This document shows positions 10,501-23,160 of a stretch of DNA of 64,000 nt, one piece after another (the first letter of the stretch is position 1; each line of letters begins with the position of its first letter). Source of the DNA: Pohlia nutans (Eukaryota; Streptophyta; Bryopsida; Bryales; Mniaceae); the NCBI GenBank assembly GCA_022496805.1, contig CM040085.1, forward strand, positions 30,595,811 through 30,659,810, written 5' to 3'. The notes beneath the pieces were generated by a model. That model did not search any database. It was not told the origin of the DNA and saw only the letters and a list, made by a program, of their open reading frames with translations. Position numbers and translations under genes: made by a program.

Positions 10501-13500
10501 AGATGTGAGCAAGAGAATCAAAGGAGCTAAACACCACAGTAAAACCAAAAACCAAAAATCTTGAACTTGTTAGTAAAACACGCTAGATTCCAATTTCAAT
10601 CCATTTCTTCAATAATCTTAGTATGCATGCCCATCACTCCAAGTCACATATACCCCGTTTACCTGTTCGTGCAAGAGTCTGCCCTCGATAAGAAGCCCAA
10701 AGTCGCAATTCTAATTTAACAGTTTCATTAAGATCGTCAGGTACTCTTGGCTTTTCATTAGGCTTGAACTTATATTCCTTAGGAAAGATCGTCTTCAGAA
10801 GTGCTTTCCGAGCTTCACGGTCTTCCTTCTTTGGATAAATCCTTTCCAGAAAATTGTCCCACTCATCTGAATAAACATGCAGATAGTCAAATTACGATGA
10901 AAATAAAGCAAAATTTCGATGAAATCTGGAACAAGAATATATGTGAGGCGCAAGTCTTAAGATACTGTAAAAACTAATCGACAATATAAATGAAAGACAG
11001 CTCGAATTAACCCCAACTGAATTCCTCTACAGAAATCTCAAACAACAAGATGCACTTCTACAAAATCTGCTCGTACAGAGACTGACTGAAACCGTGTTGT
11101 ATTTCACCTGTCTAGTGTCAAAACCTGAGGGGACAAACCTGGAACAATGGTTCTCAGATAGTACATCATAGAGATACCGTCATCGTTTTCTTTAGCCAAT
11201 TGTTGGGGACTGTAAATAACATCTTCGGCATAGTACGGTGTGAACACACTGAAAACCACCATCCAGACAGAGAAAGCCTTCATTAATCTGAACGAAAGTC
11301 ACCTCAAGTGGCACGAAAAATCCTTATACCCATCACCCAAAGTAAAGCATCTTGAAGTATGAAAAGACGATACACACGAGAACATCCAACTCCTTTTCAT
11401 TCCAATTCACTACATCAATTTCTTGAAACAAAATAGGCAACTGGATGACTGACCTGAAAGAAAACATATTACGCACAGGGGGTGCATCGGGCATTCTCAT
11501 GAACAAGGAATTACTAAAGAATTCCAATCGTCGACAAGCTTCCAGATTCACTGGAACATTTAAGGCTGATTCCTTAATTGTCAGAATTTGATTTAGCCTA
11601 CGAACCATTGTATTCTGTACAAAACGTAAACCGTGGTTAGATAACAATTTGATGTCTGGGAGGTATCAACATTCTGTCAAAGATGCTTCAAAACTCGCAA
11701 GTAAGCAGGAAAGTCTGGACTACAGAAGTACAGTTCAAAAACAGAAAGTTTCAAAATTAAAATTCAACATATGCCCCGCACTGAAACAAGTGACGCGAAT
11801 AGTTCACACGGAAAGGTTGAACACGTACTGATTCTTCAGTGGGCAAAGCCAACTCAGTAAATAGTCGCTCACTTTGTTTTGCAGCTTGTAGATCACGATC
11901 ACCTTCAGCATCAGTTCTATTTACCCAACCATTACACGATTAGCTTGCGAACATACAAAACATATGAAATACATCAGTACATATGTGAAATGCTTCGTGA
12001 AAAGCACAGAATAAAGAATACTACATTGAATCTCAGACCTAGTCTGAGAATCGGAGATAAAGTCGCGCATCACAACGTCGTAGAAATCTAGCAAGTCTTT
12101 TCGGACAGCAGTTGTATAACCCTTCCTGATGCTGATTTCATCAATATTTTCTTTCTTCCCATCATCAGCTTTTTTGGCCTCATTGATCTGTTAAGTGAAG
12201 CACGAGACATAACCACTAATTAATTCACAACCGATTTCCCAAAATGAACAAACTAAAAATGCCCCTGTACTCGATGCCTCATTCGTTAATATTCTAAGAT
12301 TTAGTCAAGAACGTTTCCAAGCTTATCAGGATCATAAACTTACAAAAGAAACGACCAACCGTAATACAATACGAATCATTTACCAGAACGTTCGTAAGCT
12401 TTGCTGCCTTATCCAGCACTTTTACGAGTTGATCCTTCTTCACATTAAATTTGTCTCTCAACTGACCGGTACCGGTACGCATAGCATCCTCCATACTCTC
12501 GTAGACGATTTTTACCCTGTCACTCAGCAGGAAGCACTAACAGCTGTTATAACGACTTCTAGACAGGCAATCTTGGTCATATGCATCACCAGGAACTATG
12601 ATGAAGACCGTGTACTTTAAAGTGCTGAAGCTGCCAAGTACATCTAAAAAACTATGCTCAGACAGATACAAGTTCAACACCTTCAAAAATTATAAATATA
12701 ACAATCCTAAACTGAAATTTCACAATTGGGTAGCATTTATTTACGATCCTACTTCTTCAAATAACGCCTCGCAATCCTAAAATGAGGAATGTGAAGGATA
12801 CTTATGACTTCTTGCTTAAGAAAACCGAGACCAATGTACAGCATACTCGACCCCTCGATCAAAGGCTTAAGCTAAGCCTAAGCTCGAATTCTTGCTTGAA
12901 GGATAACGAAAAAAACATAGCATGGTTATAGTCTATAAGAGCGCAATCATACCAACGACCCCCGTGGTCGTTCACCAATAGATGCTCGAGAACGATTCGT
13001 AAAGTATAGAAAGCCTCTTGCACAGCATACATCATGAATTGATCTCGCCCTATTCTTTCCCAAAGCTCCTGTTGTGTAGCCTGCTTGTGTACTTCCGCCA
13101 TGTCACATGCAATAAACACCTGCACCAGCAACGAAACCAGGTGTTTGAAAATAACCATCTGACTTCTCTGCGAAATATATAATTCAACACAGCAAATCGA
13201 TGAGTTGTAAGCTCGGAACCCCATTAGTGGATAACAGGGTATGCCAGACTACATTTAGAATATTACATTCTAGTTCGATAAACAGAAATAAACGCCCACA
13301 AATACCTTATTCGCTAGTAAGAACAGAGGCCACTGGACCAATGTAAGATCCTGTGAAGATGTTAGACGTGTCAAAGTGTTGCCAGGCATGACTAACCACT
13401 CCTTCTCTCTGCACAGGCATAAGGTAGGATGAGATCTCCATCAGATGTGTGGCAAGATAAGGAGGCAGCACATGCGAACAGTGAATTTTTTCCAGGAAGT

Positions 13501-16500
13501 GAAAGCAACAGATGTGAATAGCGCATCAGTTCCAGGATGACATGAAAGAGTAGAATCTCTCCACAAGAGTCAAACAGTTGCAATAGTAAAAACAATATCA
13601 TTGACTTACTTGTTGTTGATAAGATCTTCTTCACGTAATGACGTGATCAGTTCATTCCAAAAGGGGGCGAATTGTATGGCATCAACCTTTGGTTTCCCCA
13701 AAGCTCTACAAGATGAAGAAAGTCAGATTAGACACATTCAGTGAAGCGCCAACTATTTTCAAACTTGTCATAACGCAACACACCAATTTAACGCACGAAT
13801 TCACGTATTTCCAAGTATAGTATATTAACTCATCATTATGTTGATGAGCTTGCTTATGAGCTCGCAGACGCTTTGTAAAGGCTGCTGGCAAATATGTGAA
13901 GCGAGTACGCAACATGTCAAGAGACCGGATCTGCCACATTGAGAGAAAACTAAACGTAAGCGTGAGAATAAATCTAACTTCTCCTCTGAACCAAAGTGTC
14001 ATTGGGATGCACATGTTCACCTCAACTGTCTCAAATATCAATGATTTAGGAGAACAGTCTTCCTCGACTCATGCATCTTGTGAAAGGAAAACTTTGATGC
14101 CCAATAAAAACAAAACATTTAGTGCACGCAGAAACCGAAACATTGCCCACCTCTCCAAGCCCCATCCTTGCTCCATCGAGGCCTCCAACTAGTGCAGAAA
14201 TAACCGTGTACCAAACTTGTAAGTCCAGGAAATAAATCTGCCAACACGCATTTCAGGTCGTACCATCAATTAAAGGGTACTTCATGCACAGGCTGTACTG
14301 GAAAATATGGTACAACACAACACTCATCTCATATAGTCTGGCAATAGTGTGCATCGCGTCCTCTTTCAACAACTCATCCTGAAACAACATTCAGAACACC
14401 TAACACCTAGCAACAGTGTGCTTCTAAAACAGTGCAACACAAATCCTTCAAATGACTTTCTCCTACTTGCACACTAGGCTTGCTAAACCTCAGCTAAAAA
14501 TAACTCAGGACATTAGTTGATAGTCCGGGTAAATTACCATAACCACGGGAGCCCACAACGAAACAAGAGTAAGTGCGTTATGATTACCTGACACAACATA
14601 CGAAGTCGTTAAATGCATTGTCATGACAAAACCGCAAATGATAACAATTCATTTCAAAGAAATAACTAAATGAAAATTGACGTGTAAATTTCGGATCAGG
14701 CCATTCAGCAGAGACTGGGAGCCTGGACGGAAGAACTTCATTGTAAAGCAGTTTTAAAGACGCACTTTTGGAAACAACGTCTCTCCACCGATAATTGAGG
14801 TCTGTGAGGTCAACGATGGTCCTCGTTGGACCCACCATAGTTTTAATCTGCAATGTAAGCGACCCACTTCTGTAAGTTACCTCCGATATTCTATTACTCT
14901 GGATCAAATTTGTCTCCCACAACAAAACTTTCTTAGACGTGTCAGAGGAAACTACCTGAAGGAAATAGCTGAACGAGAACTTGCAAGCCAGAATAACAAT
15001 CCAGAACAAGATATACCTGCAATGTGGAAGAGAACAGTTTCACATCAAGGACAAAATAATCAGCTTGCTAAAATTTATCTAATAGTATTAACACGTTCTT
15101 TCTGTGAGACCAGGTACGAGAAGGTCATAATTAAGAACCAAAAATGAAACCCTATCAACTGCTCTAAACCTGAAAGCCGTACTGAGATATGGAGTGCTTT
15201 ATTGAAAAAAGTATAAAAGGAAATTTTTATTCATTATCACAGAGAACATATTCTTCTTGGCAAGCTCTAGTTCAATAGCTTTGCTCTGAGAATAAAAAGC
15301 TTTCTCTCGGAGTTTCCATTACTAATTATCAAAATGCTTAAAGGATTGGAATGGTTGAAATACTTACGAGAAGTAATCGCCAGTGCTTTCGTACAAACCG
15401 CGTCCAACATAATAACGTTCCTGGTGTACAAATTGAGAAGCATATCCTATGAGTTATGTTTTCCCTCATACCTCTGGCCTGCTTAGTACAGGAATTACAT
15501 CGCCACACCAGAACACATAAAGCAACTGCTGAGGTAGGCGTACCTGGTGCACCCAAGTTAAAAACGGTACAGGGCCAAAATTCGAGCACTTCTCAATTTG
15601 TCTTCGGAGCCAAGGCATATTCATGAGCAGTGCAACAAAAAGATGTGATCCACCGTACAATATCAGGAGAACGCAATACAGCCTAAACCATGTACTCCGT
15701 CCCGATCCACTCTCTTGTTCCTGAATCGTCTTCCTGACAAGACCAAAAGCAGAGCATTGAGACATTACGCAGGATAATAGAGCAGTCATTGAAACTAATC
15801 AACTGGACAGTTACCATCACAAAGAATAATCTGAAAACTTGAACAAGATCTCAAGTTCTCACATACATGTTACTACAGTAAGACCAAGCTTAAATAATCC
15901 ACTCAAATGAACGGCAGAAGCATTGTAGAGTCGAACCCATAACCTTGAGTGGCATGGCTAGAAACTTACACAAATATGAACACAATAATTGCTGAGAGAC
16001 TCGCAAACCAGAACAAACGAAACCAGATTCTTGACAGAGTACGGGCCCGGGTGCTTCTGTATGCCCCAATCATTAATAATACATCCAATACAGCTGGACA
16101 ACACCACAGGCACGACTTGTTAGGACACAGCTTACAAGGATATAGACAAATTAATCGACTAAGATACATAAAGCATAAAGCTAAATCCAGGACTATTCGT
16201 ACTCCTGGATTTCAGATACTTCTGATAATGCACAACACTTGAGCAAAACCAAAAAATGGTTTGAATGAAGCATTGAGTAACAATGCGCAGCATACTACAT
16301 GACCTTTTTCGATACTTCACTCTAACACTCGGGCGTTTCTTTAACAACAATAAATTCTTATATGAATAAGAATAACAACCACGAACCTCATATGCATGCC
16401 TCATATGCTCTGGGAAAGCACCACATTCACAACTAGGACTTCAAACAGAAATATGTATTGAGCAAAACCATCGTCTTGCATGGCATGCTATAACCTCTTA

Positions 16501-19500
16501 AATTATCTTGATCTTCTAGATAAAATAAATCACACTTAACTCAAAGGTTGACTTACATTGTATAAACTTCATGACGACAAACGTAGGGCCAACACTCAAT
16601 ATATACTTGATGCTGGTAGCATTAAACTTTCCATCACAGAAGGCGAACACTGCAAGCCCCTACCAACACAAATAATAGAGCATCAGTTGTGACTAGTCAA
16701 AGTTGTAGCAATTCCAGAAGAACGGAAAAAAAACACTGAAACACGAGGAAGAATGCCACTCAAAACGACCTAGCACAAATTCGATGCACTCAGAATAACA
16801 CTGATAAAACGTGAGTGTAGTACTCGTGACTAATACTAGAAAAAGGAGAAAGCAGGTGCTGCACCAGTGGCTAAAATTTAGGAGAAATCCACCGTCTGCA
16901 ATTGATGCCCGAAGTTTAAACAATCGATGACCGTGATACACCTAGACGTGCAGTTTATGATGCAGTGCAATGTAGAAAGTCAATGCACCTGAAGCATGCA
17001 GACAAGAAAGATCCAAAGTCTGTGGAAGCTATGATACAAGTGAAGGCCGCTCCGGTGCTCAACAAAATGAGATTTGCCTGCTTTCCTCTCCCTCCGATGA
17101 CCTGGTTCCGAACGTTGATTTTGCTCCTGAAGTAGTGGAACTTCATCGTGTGTATTTCGAGATTTCTGAATGCGAACTTAAGTCATTTCAGCGTTGACAA
17201 ATCTCGATTTCAAAACCAACAAAGTCGACATCCAATCATATCGTGACATAAAAATCAATCTCATTATCTACATGAGCAAACGACTAGGAATAAGTAAAAT
17301 AACCATGTCAAGAGCACTGACTTACAAATTTGTTTCTCGTCTTACTAGAATCCTGCTTCGGCTTTACAAAAAAGCCTGCATCTAGTGTCCACGGCCATCC
17401 CAACTCAAAGCAAAACGGAGCCCAGAAATACTCATTAATATCATCGTAGTTTCTCCATCTTGAATGTGGAGTTTTTCCATGGTTACAAACCTTCGCCTCC
17501 TGCATAGCAATTTTAAAGACAAAATTCAAAAGAAATATGTAAGAATAATAGCTAAAACACTTATATAGTTGTTGATGATAAAATATGTTTCTTTGAAAGG
17601 TTTTCTGACAGGAAACGTAAATCTTTACAGTAACCAAGAAAAGTAGCAGTGACTCTCAAAACTAGAAAAGCAGTACATGACCATGTCATTGCAGATATAA
17701 GAGAATTAAACGCATGATGTTCCTTGAAATCCACATGTTTTTGTTCCACAACCAACAAAATTTTGCTCAAAATAAGAAAACAGAAGACGCCACATGTTCA
17801 GGCTCATAAAGAACCTGGTATCCCAAACAAGGTTCCAAACCATTACCGCAGCAACTATCTCATGGACGGGTTTGATGACCGCATCTAAAAATGAGTCAGA
17901 CCCCTTGAGGATCATTGATCTCTCACGGAAGGGGTTATTGAAGACCACAGATTGAGGATCACTGATCTCATGCGCCATCTGCAACCCAAAAATATATTAG
18001 TACGAGATATTTCACTGAGCCTATTGCAATGTAGACGAATATACCAACAAAATTTATAGCATAAGTACCAGCATCATCTCACTTTCCTATCATACTGAAT
18101 CTTAAAGACCTTATCACAGAATAATTCAAACTAAGTAGGCACCAATAAGATTATTGAATCCCAATTCTCCTTGGAGAGATAGTAAAGGCACCATTAAAGA
18201 TTTCTAATTAGGGATGCCTTCAACTGAGATGTCCAAAATCAAGCTTCCCACGACAAACGGATCTCACACAAGATTATTAATGAGACTATTAGATTCGTAC
18301 AGCTGGGTCACTAGCAGTAACTCAAAATACCAAATTACATATATCGCTTGTTTTGACTCTAAGTGAGCTTAATAGCTTACATTTTCAAAAAAAACAGCAT
18401 GAAGACATTCTTCTGATTCACCTTTAGGGCATGGATAACAAAGCCGAATGTACTCACATGATGAAAGATGTAGCAGATGCACTCTGGTAAGAACCGCACA
18501 TTTGAGGCTTCTCCCCAGATCAAGAGATATAGAGCTGAGAATAAGAGCCGCGATTGTGGCACGAGGAAGGAAACTTGGAGGTGACTGCACAGCACACGTG
18601 ATCAAATGTAAACCAAACTAACTGAATCATTATAAGTGGATGACAGAGATGTTGCTAAGTTGTCTGGTGCTAAACAGACGAGAAAGATCAAAATGTCAGC
18701 AACGCCCGCAAACTGTGTGTACCGGTATTCAATGATGTATAGCGACAACTTCGGTATAGCGAGTCACTATAGCAATGCTTCAGTGCAACTAGATAGAATA
18801 TGGATTAAGAAAATCACTAATAATACGTACGATAGATAACAGGACTAATGTTCTTACCGTTTGTTCATCTTTTCCTTCCTTAAAAAATCGCACCATCGTT
18901 CATAGTTTTGGAGCAATTTGGTATGTACATTGGTGATGGCAGTTTCATCAAGCTGTAAGAACGCATTCCAGAGTACCGAATCAAATATCACTTCATAAGA
19001 ATTCCATTCTACAAGTCTCAATAATATGCAGAAAGCAGCCGGTTTCCATTCCACGTGAAAAATTCAGTCTCATTCATCTGGTTAGAATACATTTAAGTAA
19101 ACCTAGGAAGAAATCAAAAGAATAAAACCGACATAACTGCTGTGACTCCTCTGGATCTTCTACGACTGTTTTCTAGTAACTGGATGTACCTTGGGTTTGT
19201 ATTGCGAAGAATCAGGGTTAGTATTGCGAAGAGAGCCCAGGCGTGACTGTGAGTTGGCCAAAAGAAGGACTAGATGCTCTCGCTGATTCAAGACGTTGTC
19301 GGCCTGTTTATTCAGTCAATATCCAAGTACTCAGTACCCAATCAAGATGAGCAAATAAATAGACAATGAAAATACAAAACAAGCCTGAGAAAGCACGTTC
19401 TGAAGTTGCTATCACCTACAGAACCGCAGTAACCGCAGAGACGGTCACCATAAAGTCTAAGAACTCTGCCAGCTCTCAACAATAAGCTTTAGAGTCCTCA

Positions 19501-22441
19501 AAATGCCAAAATTAAAAATACAAGGACCATACTTCTTAGAAATGTTCAATGCAAGCAGAATTGACAGGCAAACTGAATTTCTGTAATGACACCTTTCGTA
19601 GGTGGATGATTGATGAACTTCGAATTCAAAAGAACAACACAAAATACCTGAAAGCCAAATGTATATTGCAAAAAGTCAAAGATATCCAGGTTCCTCATAT
19701 TTGGTCGTTTGAAGTCAATATCAAATTCATGATCGTCAAGCGAGTTCAACTCAATGGTATTGATCGCAGCCACTACCTACACTCACAACCCAAAATTACC
19801 TGTCAGTAGTGAACAGTCATAATGGTCATTGCATTATGTGAGGTGCTAAGATGGCCTCAAAACATTTATCAACAAAGAAAAACAGAACCCAATAATACCG
19901 AGTAAATAGCTCAATCTACATCAGTATCATGAGTCGAGTTCCGAGCCCTACCTCTGGAGAGTTTTGAAAGGGATTGACCACGCCAGGAGCCTCAAAAGGT
20001 AGGATGTTGTAAGGCTTGTAATCATCAACCTTTTTTGCAGTTTTCTCTATCTCCTCCTTTAACTGAAAAAACCACACTCAAACATCAGTTATAAATAGGT
20101 GCTCATGACCAATACAGGAAAAATTTCCAATTACACTTCGGTAGAAACGTTCTTTGTTTTACTGTCCAGGTAAAAATTATTAGAATAAGAGGGGTAAGAC
20201 TTCTAGTACAATCAAGTTCTTCGCAGTTTCACAGATCTTTGACGTACGCAAGAGCAACTAGAACGACCAACAAGACTTTAAAATATTCCCGTTAAAACGA
20301 GTACCAGCTCCTCGGCAGAACAATTCTTCAATTACTCAATAAAAAAGCGAATGAGGAACAACTTACATCTGAGTCAAACTCTACGTGTCGCTTCATCTCG
20401 GGATTCTCCTTTATCAAGAAATCCACAACCTCATTCAGTATTTCGACTGTCATATAAATATTCCTTTTCAACTCCGTCCATCTTTCGGTTCTGCATCAAG
20501 AATCCTTTGATGTCAAACATACTTGAACATGATATTCAGGCAACCTTCAACTTGCAAAGAGTGTGATGCTCTTGATGACAATTGCTAAGTCAATAATGAT
20601 TACTCCTGTTCACTAAATTCAAACCAAGGCTGATGCAGGGGAAATAGAGTACACGGGCTTCAGTAAGGGCTCCAATGCACATATGAAAAGAGGCGGAGAC
20701 AAAGAAACTGTCAGAAATACAGTAATGCTAAGGACACGCATGGAGCAACGGTTCCACTCAGAGAGAATGTGAGGGCATCTAAGTATAATTGAAGACTTCC
20801 AGTGAGGCTTTACGGTTACTGAAACTTGCAAGCTCGTCTGAATACTCTGGTTGGCCTTCTCGACATTATACATAAATTTCCAAAATGTGAAAGCCACACC
20901 AAACTAGCTAAGTCATGAAGCTATATTTTGCGCAACCAGGCGCATACATGATAGCAGCCATTCCAGACATGAACAATAGTAACATGAATGCAGGATAGGA
21001 TGAGACATACGAATATTGATAGTACTGGGGTTGCTGCCGCAACCAATCTTCATCCTCAAGTTGGTCAAGCTTACGCTTCAAGTGTTTGTAAAACTCTTCA
21101 ATTATATATACATCTTCACTACGATCTGTTTTCTCTCCACGTTTTTGCTGCAACGAAAAATTGAAAGAATGGACGAAACCTTAAGCAATCAAGAGGAGTC
21201 CATGCTGTTAAATTTCACAGACCGACATCTCACGCTAAATCCCATGCTAAATCACATGCTCCTTAATTCCAAGATGATAACAACTTCACAATGCAAACTG
21301 AAATTCCAAGTTTTACCTTAATGACCGCTAGCAAAACCGTCTTGAATTGCAATACTCCCCTGGATTCACTCCGTGGATCCAAAGATTGTGATAGCGCATA
21401 TGAATACTCATATACTGTACCCGGGCACACAGCAAGGATATTCGGGTTAGTTTCTGCTATTTACATCTACATGAATGAAAGGACAACTTAAAAGGTGCAT
21501 CATTCGCGCCTGGCGACAAGAAAAATGAAAGTTGAGTGAAATCTGTATTCAGAATTTCGGCGATTATATCCCGCCAATAGAAGCTGTGCTCGACTTGATT
21601 GACATCAATATCAGACTAACTGAAATATGTAACGAAAAGTAACAGAAGAATACACATCAATTACTTCAGACAAGCTAAAACATCGTCAAACAAAACCGTA
21701 CCCCTGAAAAATCAGGAGCTAAGGCGGCCAGATTGAACTCGAGGTATATTCCACCAAAAAGCAGTACACTATAAATCGCACACTTCAGCATCCTATCAAC
21801 TTCACATACTACCCTTATTATAGCACCAACCTAGCAACCTAATGCGATTGTATAAATGGAAGCAACTCTAGAGATCTATATGAAAGCAATTGCCCAATAA
21901 GAAGAACAATGTGATCCCATTAAAATAGCGCGGATGATGCACTTCTGCGAAGTTTGTAATATTGATAAAACCTCAAACCCTGAAATCCCCTAAGTGCAGA
22001 AGCACGTTCTCGTAAAAAGAATTTAGTTCAACAAAGAAAGCAATCATTTCCTCTAAAGTCTCTGAACGCATAAAAAACCTAGCCAATTAGAAAATTCTTC
22101 TTCAAAATAGAAACAGGTGTGAATTGTATCCAGAGATTCAAGAATGCGCGCACTGTTACAACAAAATAAAAGGTGAAGATTCAAGAAAATCACGTACAAA
22201 TACGTGCAACTTGAGGATACTCCACTTCCACGTTCCGTGCCGTTTGCAAGATATTGTCGATATTTTTTTTCTGCTGATGCAAAATTTGTGGCACAAACGA
22301 CGTGTCACCGTATTCATCCCCATGCGACTCGTGCAATGTTCGCTCTTCCTCCGCCTCGATCGCACGGCCAACGAGGCTCTCCCATTTGGCTATCACGCGC
22401 TTACGGACGAGATGCGGCACCCGCGGCTGCATCATCGCCAT
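4523..22441 (-). CDS. CALS10: Callose synthase (1,3-beta-glucan synthase), CALS9/CALS10 (GSL10/GSL8) type, 48 exons, complete
   Basis: A plasma-membrane enzyme that makes 1,3-beta-glucan from UDP-glucose; the CALS9/10 clade is known for roles in cytokinesis and plasmodesmata. Exons (high to low): 22198-22441, 21317-21414, 21011-21147, 20367-20490, 19952-20062, 19648-19776, 19190-19303, 18858-18952, 18458-18584, 17847-17978, 17326-17499, 16989-17126, 16557-16659, 15970-16093, 15544-15733, 15368-15420, 14956-15016, 14766-14847, 14538-14587, 14151-14237, 13830-13930, 13610-13705, 13306-13408, 12953-13119, 12384-12516, 12039-12187, 11829-11916, 11454-11614, 11139-11248, 10663-10866, 10376-10444, 10036-10228, 9545-9659, 9218-9337, 8892-9046, 8660-8743, 8269-8381, 8027-8079, 7744-7920, 7514-7561, 7098-7253, 6675-6788, 6451-6539, 6006-6164, 5671-5893, 5455-5505, 4920-5102, 4523-4759. 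The phases chain without a break to 2007 aa (family about 1900-1950). FKS1 region: LIWGEASNVRFLPEC (~aa 370) and RWRNYDDINEYFW (~455). Membrane segments lie at ~480-790 and 1590-2000. Catalytic-loop motifs: GEGKPENQNHAIVFTRG (~1370), YGHPDVFDR (~1480), GKGRDVGLNQ (~1535). C-terminus: FNQAFSRGLEIS. Start: first ATG, with an in-frame TGA two codons upstream. The exon 21 donor is the least certain site. Confidence 0.95.
8892..9046 (-). other. Callose synthase exon 35 with an in-frame heptanucleotide expansion
   Basis: This exon encodes the segment between the QTIDMNQ and RPPTILGVREHVF motifs. On the plus strand, 8967-8995 reads as about four copies of the 7-base unit CGGTTTT. In the protein this adds a charged stretch (about residues 1412-1430, ENRKPKTENGESKTGKYG) where the CALS10-type proteins I know have only a few residues. 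Three 7-base units equal 21 bases, so the expansion keeps the frame. The flanking motifs are intact, so the exon looks functional. The repeat origin is seen directly; the claim of extra length rests on recalled family alignments. Confidence 0.75.
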
Positions 22442-23160
22442 CGCTCAACCGACTCGATCCCCCTGTCTCTCTAACATCTGTCGATTGACTCGCCTTCAGT
22501 CAATTCCCCCTAATCCAATTGCGCAAAGATCATGAAAAACCCCGTACACGCGCTTGAAACTCCACAGAAACGCCACTCGGAGGCTCCACCGAGATCCAAG
22601 ACGCAGGAACGCTCCCTGAATTCACCAAAACCTTGCAAGCACAAAGAGAGCTCGTTCTACGCCGAAAGGGGACCAAAGCGAGTGAAATGAAGCGCAGACG
22701 AAGCGCTCGGATGTCGGCTACTTGGAGGAAGTAGCGACGGTGACAAAACGAGGAGCAATGCAGGAGCCAAATCAAACACTCTGCTTCAAGAAGGGGGAAG
22801 AGACCTTCGTCGCGGAAGAGGCTTGACCAAGCGGAAGAAGAAGGTGGTAAGCAACACCAGGCGGGTCCAAGACCCCCCCCTCTTCCCACCTGTCTACGTT
22901 AGGGATGGTCCCGTTGGCGGTCTTTCTTTCTTTCAAAGGGGTGAGCATTCAGAAGGGCGGGGGGTCTTCGGACTTGGGAAGACAGGGGGGTCTTGAGGTT
23001 GGGTCTTGGTGCTGGATCTTGAACCCGCGTTCTACCATTTTCGGGCTACCGACTACGTTACCGTCGTTCAATAAACCCGCTCACTTTTTCGTTTTCCATA
23101 AACCCTTTCTTCCTTTACTTTTTCTGAATTTCTTTTAACTTTTTAAAGGGAAATAAACCG
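22442..23160. promoter_or_regulatory. Callose synthase 5' leader and promoter region
   Basis: Going upstream from the callose synthase ATG on the minus strand, the first 400-450 bp are GC-rich and read as a plausible 5' UTR (the open frames there carry no family similarity). Beyond about 22870 there are C/G homopolymer and pyrimidine-rich tracts. No TATA box could be assigned. The transcription start is not determined. Confidence 0.35.

Noticed and set aside
13706..13800. Reading callose synthase exon 21 through to the donor TAC|GTGAAT
   Set aside because: Phase 0 there would put exon 22 out of frame; an earlier donor restores the frame.
14281..14385. Possible extra callose synthase exon (minus strand, DELLKEDAMHTIARLYEM...)
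   Set aside because: It has an acceptor-like AG, but exons 19 and 20 already join without a gap relative to the family; inserting it would interrupt the conserved membrane region.
15905..15950. T-arm-like GGTTATGGGTTCGACTC on the minus strand in callose synthase intron 14
   Set aside because: No A box or remaining tRNA arms at proper spacing; a possible truncated SINE but too weak to annotate.
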